Translations under genes and position numbers: made by a program
Shown: one piece after another, positions 1-6,935 of the stretch
Position numbering within the stretch: position 1 is the stretch's first letter
Layout of the letters: each line of letters starts with the position of its first letter
Assembly (NCBI GenBank): GCA_900770225.1
Contig: CAAGJU010000277.1
Location: 1-41,541, forward strand
Direction: 5' to 3'
DNA: 41,541 nt
From: Lachnospiraceae bacterium
GTDB taxonomy: Bacteria; Bacillota; Clostridia; Lachnospirales; Lachnospiraceae
The notes under the pieces: model-generated
Database searches by the model: none
Seen by the model: the letters and a program-made list of their open reading frames with translations, nothing else
What the model was told of the DNA's origin: nothing

Positions 1-126
1 CTCGACACGCTCTCGCTTGTCCTCGGCGTAGCGGTGGTAAGCTCATCCATCGGCTTCGCCTCGGATTCGCCAACCACCAACGCCTGCGGAGGTCTCGGCT
101 TGGGAGTCTCCACGTGGTTCCGTGGC
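1..126. repeat. Intergenic palindromic repeat, copy A (cut by window edge)
   Basis: This stretch shares a core with the copy at 30312-30447 (CTCTCGCTTGTCCTCGGCGT, then AGCGGTGGTAAGCTCATCC) and a closing end GTCTCCACGTGG followed by TTCCGTGGC, matching GTCTCCATGTG and TTCTGTGGC there. The left end lies outside the window. The core also matches the reverse complement of the copy at 6734-6863. I see no credible protein in it. The rest of the gap up to 256 holds only a possible promoter and the phoH ribosome binding site. Confidence 0.8.
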
Positions 127-178
127 TCTGGCAGTCTCTGAACTGTACCAGCAGCGTTGCTCAATTTGGCAAAAGGGG

Positions 179-206
179 TGCGAATTATGAGTAAAAAGTG
201 TACAAT
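179..206 (+). promoter_or_regulatory. Possible promoter for phoH
   Basis: A good -10 box TACAAT (201-206) lies 51 bases before the phoH start. The only -35 candidate at usable spacing is TGCGAA (179-184, 16-base spacer), which is weak. The call rests mainly on the -10 box and on the repeat element upstream, which separates phoH from whatever precedes it. Confidence 0.3.
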
Positions 207-256
207 AGGAAAGATTCAGAGTCTTTACGGGCCTTCGGGCAGAGGAAGGAAAAAGT

Positions 257-1303
257 TTGGCGATTATCGAAGACAGTATGGAAATACCCGGCGGGTATGA
301 AAAAAGCATATTCGGCGCCTTTGACGAGTATGTGAAGAAAATTGAACGCGCCCTGCATGTGACGCTGATCTCAAGAGACGGGAAACTGCGCATTGTGGGA
401 CCTGAAAATAATGTGAAGGCTGTGCACGGTATTTTTGACCAGCTGATCGGACTGGCGGCTGGCGGAGAGGATATTACGGAACAGAATATCAACTATCTGA
501 TCTCCATGGCCATGGATTCACAGGAGGCGGATATTCTCTCCCTTGAGGGAGACGTGATCTGTCATACGATCAACGGCCGTCCGGTTAAGCCGAAAACCAT
601 TGGACAGAAATCCTATGTCGATGCGATCAGAAACAATATGATCACCTTCGGCATCGGACCTGCCGGTACGGGCAAAACGTATCTCGCGATGGCGATGGCG
701 ATCACGGCGTTCCGCAATGACGAGGTGAGCCGTATCATTCTGACGCGTCCGGCTATCGAGGCGGGAGAGAAGCTCGGCTATCTGCCCGGCGATCTGCAGA
801 GCAAGATCGACCCCTATCTGAGGCCGCTGTATGACGCTCTCTATCAGATCATGGGCGCAGAGAGCTTTCAGAAAAATATGGAAAAGGGCCTGATCGAGGT
901 TGCACCGCTGGCCTACATGCGAGGCCGCACACTTGATAATGCGTATATCATCCTCGACGAGGCACAGAATACGACGCAGTCGCAGATGAAAATGTTCCTC
1001 ACGAGAATCGGCTTCGGTTCCAAGGTGATCGTAACCGGCGATATGACGCAGAAGGATCTGGCTCCCGGTACCCAGTCGGGTCTGGATGTGGCTTCAAAGA
1101 TTCTCCGCAATGTGGAGGGTATAGCCTTCTGTGAGCTGACGAGCAAGGATGTCGTGCGTCATCCGCTTGTGCAGAAGATTGTTGAGGCCTATGAAAAATA
1201 CGAGAAAAAATCCGTGAAAAAGCAGGACCGCATGGAGACGCGGGAGAGAATGTCATATTCGCGCAGTCATTCAGATGGCTCTTCCCGCAGGTCACGCCGC
1301 TGA
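257..1303 (+). CDS. phoH: PhoH family P-loop ATPase
   Basis: PhoH-like cytoplasmic ATPase of the RNA-helicase-like P-loop class. Family members often sit beside ybeY and are linked to RNA or ribosome metabolism; the exact reaction is unsettled. An N-terminal region with KH-like character (about residues 20-110) precedes the PhoH domain. Walker A reads GPAGTGKT at residues 134-141 and Walker B is LDEAQN with D234-E235. The C-terminal 30 residues are a basic Ser/Arg/Lys tail. I chose the TTG at 257 because AGAGGAAGGA (241-250) ends six bases before it; the ATG at 278 would leave that site too far away. The 348-residue length is slightly above the usual 310-330, mostly because of the tail. It is followed by ybeY across a tandemly duplicated spacer. 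Family assignment is firm. Confidence 0.93.
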   Translation: MAIIEDSMEIPGGYEKSIFGAFDEYVKKIERALHVTLISRDGKLRIVGPENNVKAVHGIFDQLIGLAAGGEDITEQNINYLISMAMDSQEADILSLEGDVICHTINGRPVKPKTIGQKSYVDAIRNNMITFGIGPAGTGKTYLAMAMAITAFRNDEVSRIILTRPAIEAGEKLGYLPGDLQSKIDPYLRPLYDALYQIMGAESFQKNMEKGLIEVAPLAYMRGRTLDNAYIILDEAQNTTQSQMKMFLTRIGFGSKVIVTGDMTQKDLAPGTQSGLDVASKILRNVEGIAFCELTSKDVVRHPLVQKIVEAYEKYEKKSVKKQDRMETRERMSYSRSHSDGSSRRSRR

Positions 1304-1311
1304 GCGAGAAA

Positions 1312-1393
1312 GCCTGCAGGATTCCGGATGATCAGGGGATAAGCTGCAAAAGGCATGCAGAACACAGGATGATACGAAGATCAGCTTCAGGAG
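1312..1393. repeat. Imperfect 41-bp tandem duplication filling the phoH-ybeY spacer
   Basis: Units 1312-1352 and 1353-1393 align without gaps. GCcTGCAGgA / GCaTGCAGaA is followed by GGATGAT in both, and later GATaAGCTgCAaaAG / GATcAGCTtCAggAG. The second unit ends in AGGAG, part of the ybeY Shine-Dalgarno. The duplication makes up nearly all of the gap between the genes. Confidence 0.7.
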
Positions 1394-1399
1394 GTCTGT

Positions 1400-1939
1400 A
1401 TGATACTGGACTTTACAAATGAGAAAGAACTGGCGATTCCGGAGAACTTTGAGCAGACGGCAGAGAAGATCGCCGATGCAGTGCTCCGCTCAGAGAAATG
1501 TCCGTATACCGCTGAGGTCAGTCTCACCATCGTAGATGATGAGGAGATCAGGGAGATGAACCGCTCGTACCGTGAAATCGACCGTGTGACCGATGTGCTC
1601 TCATTTCCCATGATCGACTTTGGGACGCCGGCAGATTTTTCTATCCTGAGAGAAGGCGATCCCGAGCAGTTCGATCCCGACACCGGGGCACTCACGCTGG
1701 GGGACGTGGTGATCTCATCACCCCAGGCCTTCCGGCAGGCAGAGACTTACGGCCATTCCGCCCTGCGCGAGTTTTCGTTTCTTTTTGCACACAGCATGTA
1801 TCATCTGATCGGCTATGATCACATGACGCCGGAAGAAGCTGCCGTCATGGAGAAAAAACAGTCGACCCTGCTGGACTCTCTTGGCATCACACGTGAAAAT
1901 GATCTGCCGGACGGTGGCGTGCGGAGTGATGTACACTGA
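1400..1939 (+). CDS. ybeY: Endoribonuclease YbeY (rRNA maturation factor)
   Basis: YbeY is a single-domain zinc metallo-endoribonuclease needed for 16S rRNA 3' end maturation and ribosome quality control. The signature is present as HSMYHLIGYDH with H131, H135 and H141 as the three zinc ligands. The family usually has HGxLHLxGYDH, so Ser and Tyr replace Gly and Leu inside the motif while all ligands are kept. The upstream RSYREIDRVTDVLSFPM segment is also typical. The ATG at 1400 follows GGAGG at about six bases. At 179 residues it is slightly longer than most homologues (150-165) owing to a short charged C-terminal extension. Adjacency to phoH is the standard arrangement in Firmicutes. Cytoplasmic; probably cotranscribed with phoH. 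Confidence 0.95.
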   Translation: MILDFTNEKELAIPENFEQTAEKIADAVLRSEKCPYTAEVSLTIVDDEEIREMNRSYREIDRVTDVLSFPMIDFGTPADFSILREGDPEQFDPDTGALTLGDVVISSPQAFRQAETYGHSALREFSFLFAHSMYHLIGYDHMTPEEAAVMEKKQSTLLDSLGITRENDLPDGGVRSDVH

Positions 1940-2002
1940 GATAAGCGGCAGAATTGGAAGTGTATTGTGCAGATGAGCGGATAAATCGGAAGTGCATTAT
2001 GT
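1939..2002. repeat. Imperfect 32-bp tandem duplication after ybeY
   Basis: Two units, 1939-1970 and 1971-2002, begin AGATaAGCGG / AGATgAGCGG and share AATtGGAAGTG / AATcGGAAGTG and tATTgTG / cATTaTG. By eye, 24 of 32 positions match. The first unit begins on the last base of the ybeY stop codon. Confidence 0.6.
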
Positions 2003-2106
2003 CTGAATACTTGCAGAAATGTACAACCGTGTAGAAAGGCAATTTGTACGCAAATTCATTAAATATGCTATATATACAGCATGCAACGAATCAGAGAAAG
2101 GTTACC

Positions 2107-2982
2107 ATGAATAACGCAATATCTGCGGATGAGCGTGCAAAGCTCGCCGATAAAAAAACAATCGTCATCAAGATCGGCTCGTCATCTCTGACGCATCACG
2201 AGACTGGCATGCTGGATCTTGTTAAGCTGGAGATCCTGGTGCGGGAGATCACAGACCTTGTCAACAGGGGAAAACGGGTGATTCTGGTCAGCTCCGGTGC
2301 CATCATGGTCGGGAGAAATGCGCTTCACGTTTCCCGTGATACGGAGACCATTGCCCAGAAACAGGCCTGCGCTTCCGTAGGACAGGCAAAACTGATGATG
2401 ATCTATCAGAAGCTTTTTTCCGAGTACAACAAGATCTGCAGTCAGATCCTCATCACAAAAAATACCATGCTGGATAATCTGAACAGGTATAATGCCCGCA
2501 ACTGCTTCAGTGAGCTGCTCGATCAGGGCGTGATCCCGATTGTCAATGAAAATGATACCATCGCCACCTATGAGATCGATTCGCTCTCCGTATTCGGCGA
2601 TAACGACCGTCTGTCAGCCGTGGTTGCGGCGCTCACGGATGCGGATCTGCTGATCCTTCTGTCGGATATCGACGGCCTTTACACCGACGATCCGCATGTC
2701 AATCCGGATGCAAAATTCATTGACACGGTCGATCATCTGGATGAAAAGCTGATGCACATGGGAAAGTCAACAACGGGGACCAATGTGGGCACCGGCGGAA
2801 TGGCGACAAAGCTCTCAGCGGCAAAGATTGCCGGCATGGCAGGCTGCAGTATGGTCATCGCAAGCGGTGATGATTTCCACAATATTCACAGGATCGTCAA
2901 TGGAGAGAAGGTCGGAACGCTCTTCCTGCCGGGCAATAAGGATGAGTTCTATCTGATGGATTATCTGGAATCTGAAAACTGA
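2107..2982 (+). CDS. proB: Glutamate 5-kinase (proline biosynthesis step 1), PUA-less form
   Basis: Phosphorylates L-glutamate to gamma-glutamyl phosphate, first step of proline synthesis. The amino acid kinase fold is clear: VIKIGSSSL near the N-terminus (phosphate binding), VSSGAI, the substrate segment IVNENDTIAT and FGDNDRLSA, then DIDGLYTDDP. I placed the start at the ATG at 2107, preceded by GAGAAAGG; the reading frame is open back to a TTG at 2044 but those residues look like leader. The 291-residue product ends soon after the kinase fold, so it lacks the C-terminal PUA domain that extends the E. coli enzyme to 367 residues. It is separated from proA by the 5-FCL gene but shares its strand and is presumably in the same transcript. 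Confidence 0.94.
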   Translation: MNNAISADERAKLADKKTIVIKIGSSSLTHHETGMLDLVKLEILVREITDLVNRGKRVILVSSGAIMVGRNALHVSRDTETIAQKQACASVGQAKLMMIYQKLFSEYNKICSQILITKNTMLDNLNRYNARNCFSELLDQGVIPIVNENDTIATYEIDSLSVFGDNDRLSAVVAALTDADLLILLSDIDGLYTDDPHVNPDAKFIDTVDHLDEKLMHMGKSTTGTNVGTGGMATKLSAAKIAGMAGCSMVIASGDDFHNIHRIVNGEKVGTLFLPGNKDEFYLMDYLESEN

Positions 2983-3124
2983 GCTGGATAACGCTGCATA
3001 ATGGAGATGATCATGCATCTATAACCATGCATCAGCATTCAGATGATGAATGAAATAACAGACGCAGAATGAAAACAGGTACAGAAGGAAAACTGTTGCA
3101 GAATAAAAAATAATCAGGTGTTGC

Positions 3125-3718
3125 ATGAATCACAACGAAGAAGAAATAAAAAAGCAGCTTCGGCAGGAGGTCTTTCACCGGCGGGAACAGGCGACCGATG
3201 AAGAAGTGAGTGAAAAAAGTCGCCGGATTTTTCGCAGGATCACCGCCTCGGAAGCGTATAAAAAGGCGGAGACCATTTTTACCTATGTGGGTTTCGGCCA
3301 TGAGGTGATGACGCAGCCATTCATCGAGCAGGCATGGCGGGATGGTAAAAAAACTGCTGTTCCGAGAGTAGATCCGCACAGACAGATGTCGTTCTGGTAT
3401 ATCCATTCATTTGGTCAGCTTAAGCCTTCGAAATTCGGCATCCTGGAGCCGGATCCTTCTTTTCCCGGGCTTGTGCTGCAGGCTGATGATGCGAAAAATG
3501 TCCTGATGATCATGCCGGGCGTCGCTTTTGATCCGATGCCCCATCGCGTGGGGTACGGCGGAAGCTATTACGACAGGTATCTGAAGCGGCACATGGATTT
3601 TGTCCGGTATGCCGTGGCTTTTGAATTTCAGATTTTTGACAGCGTGCCGTACGACCTGATGGACGTACCGCCGCAGGCTGTTTTTACGGAAGAAAGGATT
3701 CTTGGACATGGAACTTGA
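3125..3718 (+). CDS. 5-formyltetrahydrofolate cyclo-ligase family protein
   Basis: ATP-dependent conversion of 5-formyl-THF to 5,10-methenyl-THF, which recovers the stored or inhibitory folate. The family signature is present in the C-terminal third: PGVAFDP, then HRVGYGGSYYDRYL, with the Gly-rich turn and Tyr-Tyr-Asp expected for this fold. An N-terminal amphipathic helix (KQLRQEVFHRREQ) carries the conserved basic residues that bind nucleotide. At 197 residues the length is normal. The ATG at 3125 follows AGGTG. Its last 11 bases overlap the proA start, so the two genes are probably translationally coupled. The placement between proB and proA has no obvious metabolic reason beyond shared transcription. 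Confidence 0.93.
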   Translation: MNHNEEEIKKQLRQEVFHRREQATDEEVSEKSRRIFRRITASEAYKKAETIFTYVGFGHEVMTQPFIEQAWRDGKKTAVPRVDPHRQMSFWYIHSFGQLKPSKFGILEPDPSFPGLVLQADDAKNVLMIMPGVAFDPMPHRVGYGGSYYDRYLKRHMDFVRYAVAFEFQIFDSVPYDLMDVPPQAVFTEERILGHGT

Positions 3719-5012
3719 AGAGATCGGAAAAAAAGCAAGGGAAGCATCGATGGCAGGCGCAGAACTCTCCACAGAGCAGAAAAACCGGCTGCTCACGCAG
3801 GCTGCGGCTGATCTGGTCAGCCATGCGGAAGAAATCCTCGCAGGCAACAGGGAAGACGTGGAGAGAGCACAGCAGAACGGCATGAAGGACAGTCTGATCG
3901 ACCGGCTGCGTCTGACAGACGGCAGGATCCGCGCCATGGCGGATGGTCTCCGAAAAGTAGCATCACTGGATGATCCGATCGGATCTGTTCTTTCCATGAA
4001 CAAGCGGCCGAATGGACTGATGATCGGCCAGAAGCGTGTGCCGCTCGGCGTCATCGGTATTATTTATGAGGCGCGTCCGAATGTGACGGCGGACTCGTTT
4101 GCACTCACTTTCAAGACGGGCAACGCCGTCATTCTCAAGGGCGGAAGCGATGCCATCGCATCCAACACGGCCATTGTCAGAGTGATCAGAAACAGCCTTT
4201 CCGATACAGGACTGCCGGCAGATATGATCCAGCTCATTGAGGCCACGGATCATGAGACGACACGGCAGTTTATGCAGATGGATCAGTATGTGGACCTGCT
4301 GATCCCGCGCGGAGGGAAAAATCTGATCCAGTCCGTGCGCAGAAACAGTCTGATCCCCGTGATCGAGACCGGTACGGGCAACTGCCATATCTACGTGGAT
4401 GCATCTGCGGATATCGACATGGCGGTCCGCATTATCGTCAATGCGAAAACCCAGCGGACAGGCGTGTGCAATGCGTGTGAATCGCTGGTGATCCACAGTG
4501 CCATCCTTCCCGAGGCTGCGGGGCCGATCGCAAAAGCCCTGACAGAAAAACATGTGGAGATCCGTGCGGACGAGCGTGCCCTTGCGGCAATGAAAAATGC
4601 CTGTCCGGAAGCGGTGCTGAAAACGGCGACAGAAGAGGATTTCGGTACGGAATATCTGGATCTGATCATTTCGGTGAAGACCGTGGATTCCACGGATGAG
4701 GCCATTGCGCATATCAACCGTTACAATACCGGTCACTCGGAATCGATCATCACGAACAGCTGGCAGGATGCACAGAAATTTCTGGACAGGGTGGATGCGG
4801 CGGCTGTCTATCTGAATGCCTCGACGCGCTTTACGGACGGCGGTGAGTTCGGCTTCGGAGCCGAGATCGGGATCAGTACGCAGAAGCTGCATGCGAGAGG
4901 ACCGATGGGGCTGCTGGCGCTGACAACGACAAAATATATCATTCTCGGGAACGGACAGATCCGGCCGGACAGCGCGGGATCTTCTGCGGCAGTGATTCCC
5001 TGCGGAGGCTGA
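3708..5012 (+). CDS. proA: Gamma-glutamyl phosphate reductase (proline biosynthesis step 2)
   Basis: NADPH-dependent reduction of gamma-glutamyl phosphate to glutamate 5-semialdehyde, which cyclises toward proline. It is an aldehyde-dehydrogenase-fold enzyme. The catalytic-cysteine segment GVCNACESLVIH is intact, as are GVIGIIYEARPNVT, LKGGSDA, LIPRGGKNLI and the C-terminal FGFGAEIGISTQKLHARGP. The start is the ATG at 3708, about nine bases after GAAAGGA; a TTG two codons earlier is possible but sits too close to that site. The product is 434 residues, normal for ProA. It overlaps the cyclo-ligase gene by 11 bases and, with proB upstream, supplies the first two proline enzymes. No proC is visible in the window. 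Confidence 0.96.
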   Translation: MELEEIGKKAREASMAGAELSTEQKNRLLTQAAADLVSHAEEILAGNREDVERAQQNGMKDSLIDRLRLTDGRIRAMADGLRKVASLDDPIGSVLSMNKRPNGLMIGQKRVPLGVIGIIYEARPNVTADSFALTFKTGNAVILKGGSDAIASNTAIVRVIRNSLSDTGLPADMIQLIEATDHETTRQFMQMDQYVDLLIPRGGKNLIQSVRRNSLIPVIETGTGNCHIYVDASADIDMAVRIIVNAKTQRTGVCNACESLVIHSAILPEAAGPIAKALTEKHVEIRADERALAAMKNACPEAVLKTATEEDFGTEYLDLIISVKTVDSTDEAIAHINRYNTGHSESIITNSWQDAQKFLDRVDAAAVYLNASTRFTDGGEFGFGAEIGISTQKLHARGPMGLLALTTTKYIILGNGQIRPDSAGSSAAVIPCGG

Positions 5013-5037
5013 ATATACTTAGCCATGAAATCCCGGA

Positions 5038-5167
5038 ATACAGATGTCTCTATCCACAATGGAGCGATGCTATCTTCGCAGGCGGATGCGTGACGTTGAT
5101 GAGATCCTTCCATCCGCAACAGAGCGATGAGCAATTGATGAGAGCAATCACATGGAAGCATCTGTAT
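5038..5167. repeat. Intergenic palindromic repeat, copy F (degenerate)
   Basis: The ends match the family inverted ends: ATACAGATGTCTCTATCCA on the left and TGGAAGCATCTGTAT on the right. The interior has diverged until the shared core (GCGGTGGTAAGCTC) cannot be recognised, yet the 130-bp length equals that of the intact copies. It looks like a decayed member between proA and miaB. Confidence 0.6.
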
Positions 5168-5240
5168 CACTGGAAAATCCACTCAAATGACAACAGAAGA
5201 ATAAATGAGTATACAACTGCTCAGAAACACAGGAGTATAT

Positions 5241-6710
5241 ATGATTTTGAATGATGAAAAACTGACGCAGGGTCCGGTGCCGGCGGAAGAACCTGAGAGA
5301 CAGGCTTATTTCATGAAGAAGGCGACGCAGCAGCTGCGGGAGGTTTCCGAAAGGAAGGGCCGCCCGCTGACGTTTGATGTGGTGACCTTCGGGTGTCAGA
5401 TGAACGCCAGGGACTCTGAAAAGCTGCGCGGTATCCTCGAAGAGATCGGCTTTGTGAAGACGGATACCGAGGAAGCGGACCTCGTGATCTACAATACCTG
5501 CACCGTCCGCGAGAACGCGAATACCAAAGTGTACGGAAGACTCGGCGGTCTGCATTCGCTCAAGAAGCAGAATCCGGATATGATGATCGGTCTCTGCGGC
5601 TGCATGATGCAGGAAAAGCAGGTCGTGGAGACGATCCGGAAAAAGTTCGGATTCGTCAATTTTATTTTTGGCACCTACAATATCTATAAGCTGGCGGAGA
5701 TCGTATCGGAATCGCTCGCTTCACCGGACCGCATGATCATGGATATTCAGGAAAAAGCAGAGGCGTCGGTGGAACAGCTTCCTATCGACCGCAAGTACAG
5801 CTTTAAATCCGGTGTGAATATCATGTACGGCTGCAACAATTTCTGCAGCTACTGCATCGTTCCCTATGTGCGGGGACGGGAGCGCTCCAGGACACCGCAG
5901 GAGATCATGCGTGAGATCGAGCGGCTTGTTGCCGACGGCGTGGTGGAAGTCATGCTCCTCGGCCAGAACGTCAATTCCTACGGAAAAACGCTGCCGACGC
6001 CGGTGAGCTTTGCCGAGCTGCTGGACGGCATCTGCGAGATCGACGGACTGAAGAGAATCCGTTTCATGACTTCTCATCCGAAGGACCTGTCGGATGAGCT
6101 GATCAGCGTAATGGCGAAGCATCCGGACAAGATCTGTCCGCATCTGCACCTGCCGCTGCAGTCCGGGAGCACGAGGATTCTGCAGAGCATGAATCGCCAT
6201 TACACGAAGGATTCCTATCTGGCGCTGGTGGATCGGATCCGCGCTGCCATGCCGGATATTTCGCTGACAACGGATATCATTGTGGGCTATCCGGGCGAGA
6301 CGGAAGAGGATTTTCAGGAGACACTGGATGTCGTCCGCAGGGTGCGGTATGACAGTGCCTTTACGTTTATCTACTCGAAACGGAGCGGAACGCCTGCCGC
6401 CGTCATGGGGGATCAGGTGCCTGAGGATGTGATCAAGGACCGCTTTGACCGCCTGCTCGCGCTTGTGCAGCAGATTGGCCGCGAACAGACGGCGCGCTTC
6501 ACGGGGAAAACGATGGGCGTACTTGTTGAACAGGTCAATGAACAGGATGCTTCTCTGGTGACCGGAAGACTGGATAACAATATCGTCGTTCATTTTCCCG
6601 GCGATTCCTCCCTGATTGGGAAGATCGTGCCTGTCCGGCTGGACAGCTGTCACGGATTTTACTATCTGGGGACGAGGGCAGATAGCGATGCACTTGTGTC
6701 AAGGACATAA
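5241..6710 (+). CDS. miaB: tRNA-2-methylthio-N6-dimethylallyladenosine synthase (MiaB)
   Basis: Radical-SAM methylthiotransferase that converts i6A37 to ms2i6A37 in tRNAs reading UNN codons. The N-terminal MTTase domain starts with TFGCQMN (Cys52; QMN is diagnostic for MiaB rather than MtaB or RimO) and carries the further cluster cysteines in NTCTVRENA and LCGCMMQ. The radical-SAM CxxxCxxC motif is C198-N-N-F-C202-S-Y-C205. A TRAM-type RNA-binding domain ends the protein. I chose the ATG at 5241 because AGGAG (5231-5235) is ideally spaced; the frame is open to an ATG at 5205 with no ribosome site. The 489-residue product is slightly long because about 45 residues precede the MTTase domain. 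Its substrate is made by MiaA, encoded three genes downstream. Confidence 0.97.
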   Translation: MILNDEKLTQGPVPAEEPERQAYFMKKATQQLREVSERKGRPLTFDVVTFGCQMNARDSEKLRGILEEIGFVKTDTEEADLVIYNTCTVRENANTKVYGRLGGLHSLKKQNPDMMIGLCGCMMQEKQVVETIRKKFGFVNFIFGTYNIYKLAEIVSESLASPDRMIMDIQEKAEASVEQLPIDRKYSFKSGVNIMYGCNNFCSYCIVPYVRGRERSRTPQEIMREIERLVADGVVEVMLLGQNVNSYGKTLPTPVSFAELLDGICEIDGLKRIRFMTSHPKDLSDELISVMAKHPDKICPHLHLPLQSGSTRILQSMNRHYTKDSYLALVDRIRAAMPDISLTTDIIVGYPGETEEDFQETLDVVRRVRYDSAFTFIYSKRSGTPAAVMGDQVPEDVIKDRFDRLLALVQQIGREQTARFTGKTMGVLVEQVNEQDASLVTGRLDNNIVVHFPGDSSLIGKIVPVRLDSCHGFYYLGTRADSDALVSRT

Positions 6711-6733
6711 ATCATTTGAGCAGCATGACAGAG

Positions 6734-6863
6734 ATACAGATGCTTCCAACCCGCAACCATCCGCAGACGCCGGTGGTTGGCGAGGACGAGCGTAGCGATG
6801 GACGAGCTTACCACCGCTGCGTCGAGGACGAGCGAGAGCGTGTTGCGGGTGGAGACATCTGTA
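6734..6863. repeat. Intergenic palindromic repeat, copy B
   Basis: Inverted ends ATACAGATGCTTCCAACC and GGTGGAGACATCTGTA enclose nested complementary segments (CCCGCAAC/GTTGCGGG, then CCGGTGGTTGGC against GAGCTTACCACCG). It is nearly the reverse complement of the copy at 37347-37477. It lies between miaB and mutS with no protein-coding content, and folds on paper as one long imperfect hairpin. Confidence 0.88.
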
Positions 6864-6935
6864 CTCTGTAATAGAGAAGTATACCTGAACTGAAGGTGTC
6901 CTGCTTTCAGCTGCATTGACGAAAATGAGGTAACT

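Noticed and set aside
43..492. A 149-codon minus-strand frame at the left edge
   Set aside because: It runs through a palindromic repeat and the phoH start and has no independent support.
1940..2106. Riboswitch or T-box before proB
   Set aside because: Only a tandem duplication and a short palindrome around TATATA are seen; there is no T-box sequence and no terminator/antiterminator pair.
3963..4892. A 309-codon minus-strand frame over proA
   Set aside because: Shadow of a clearly conserved gene; no motifs or start signals.
5721..6653. A 310-codon minus-strand frame over miaB
   Set aside because: Shadow of MiaB, which has all its cluster cysteines.
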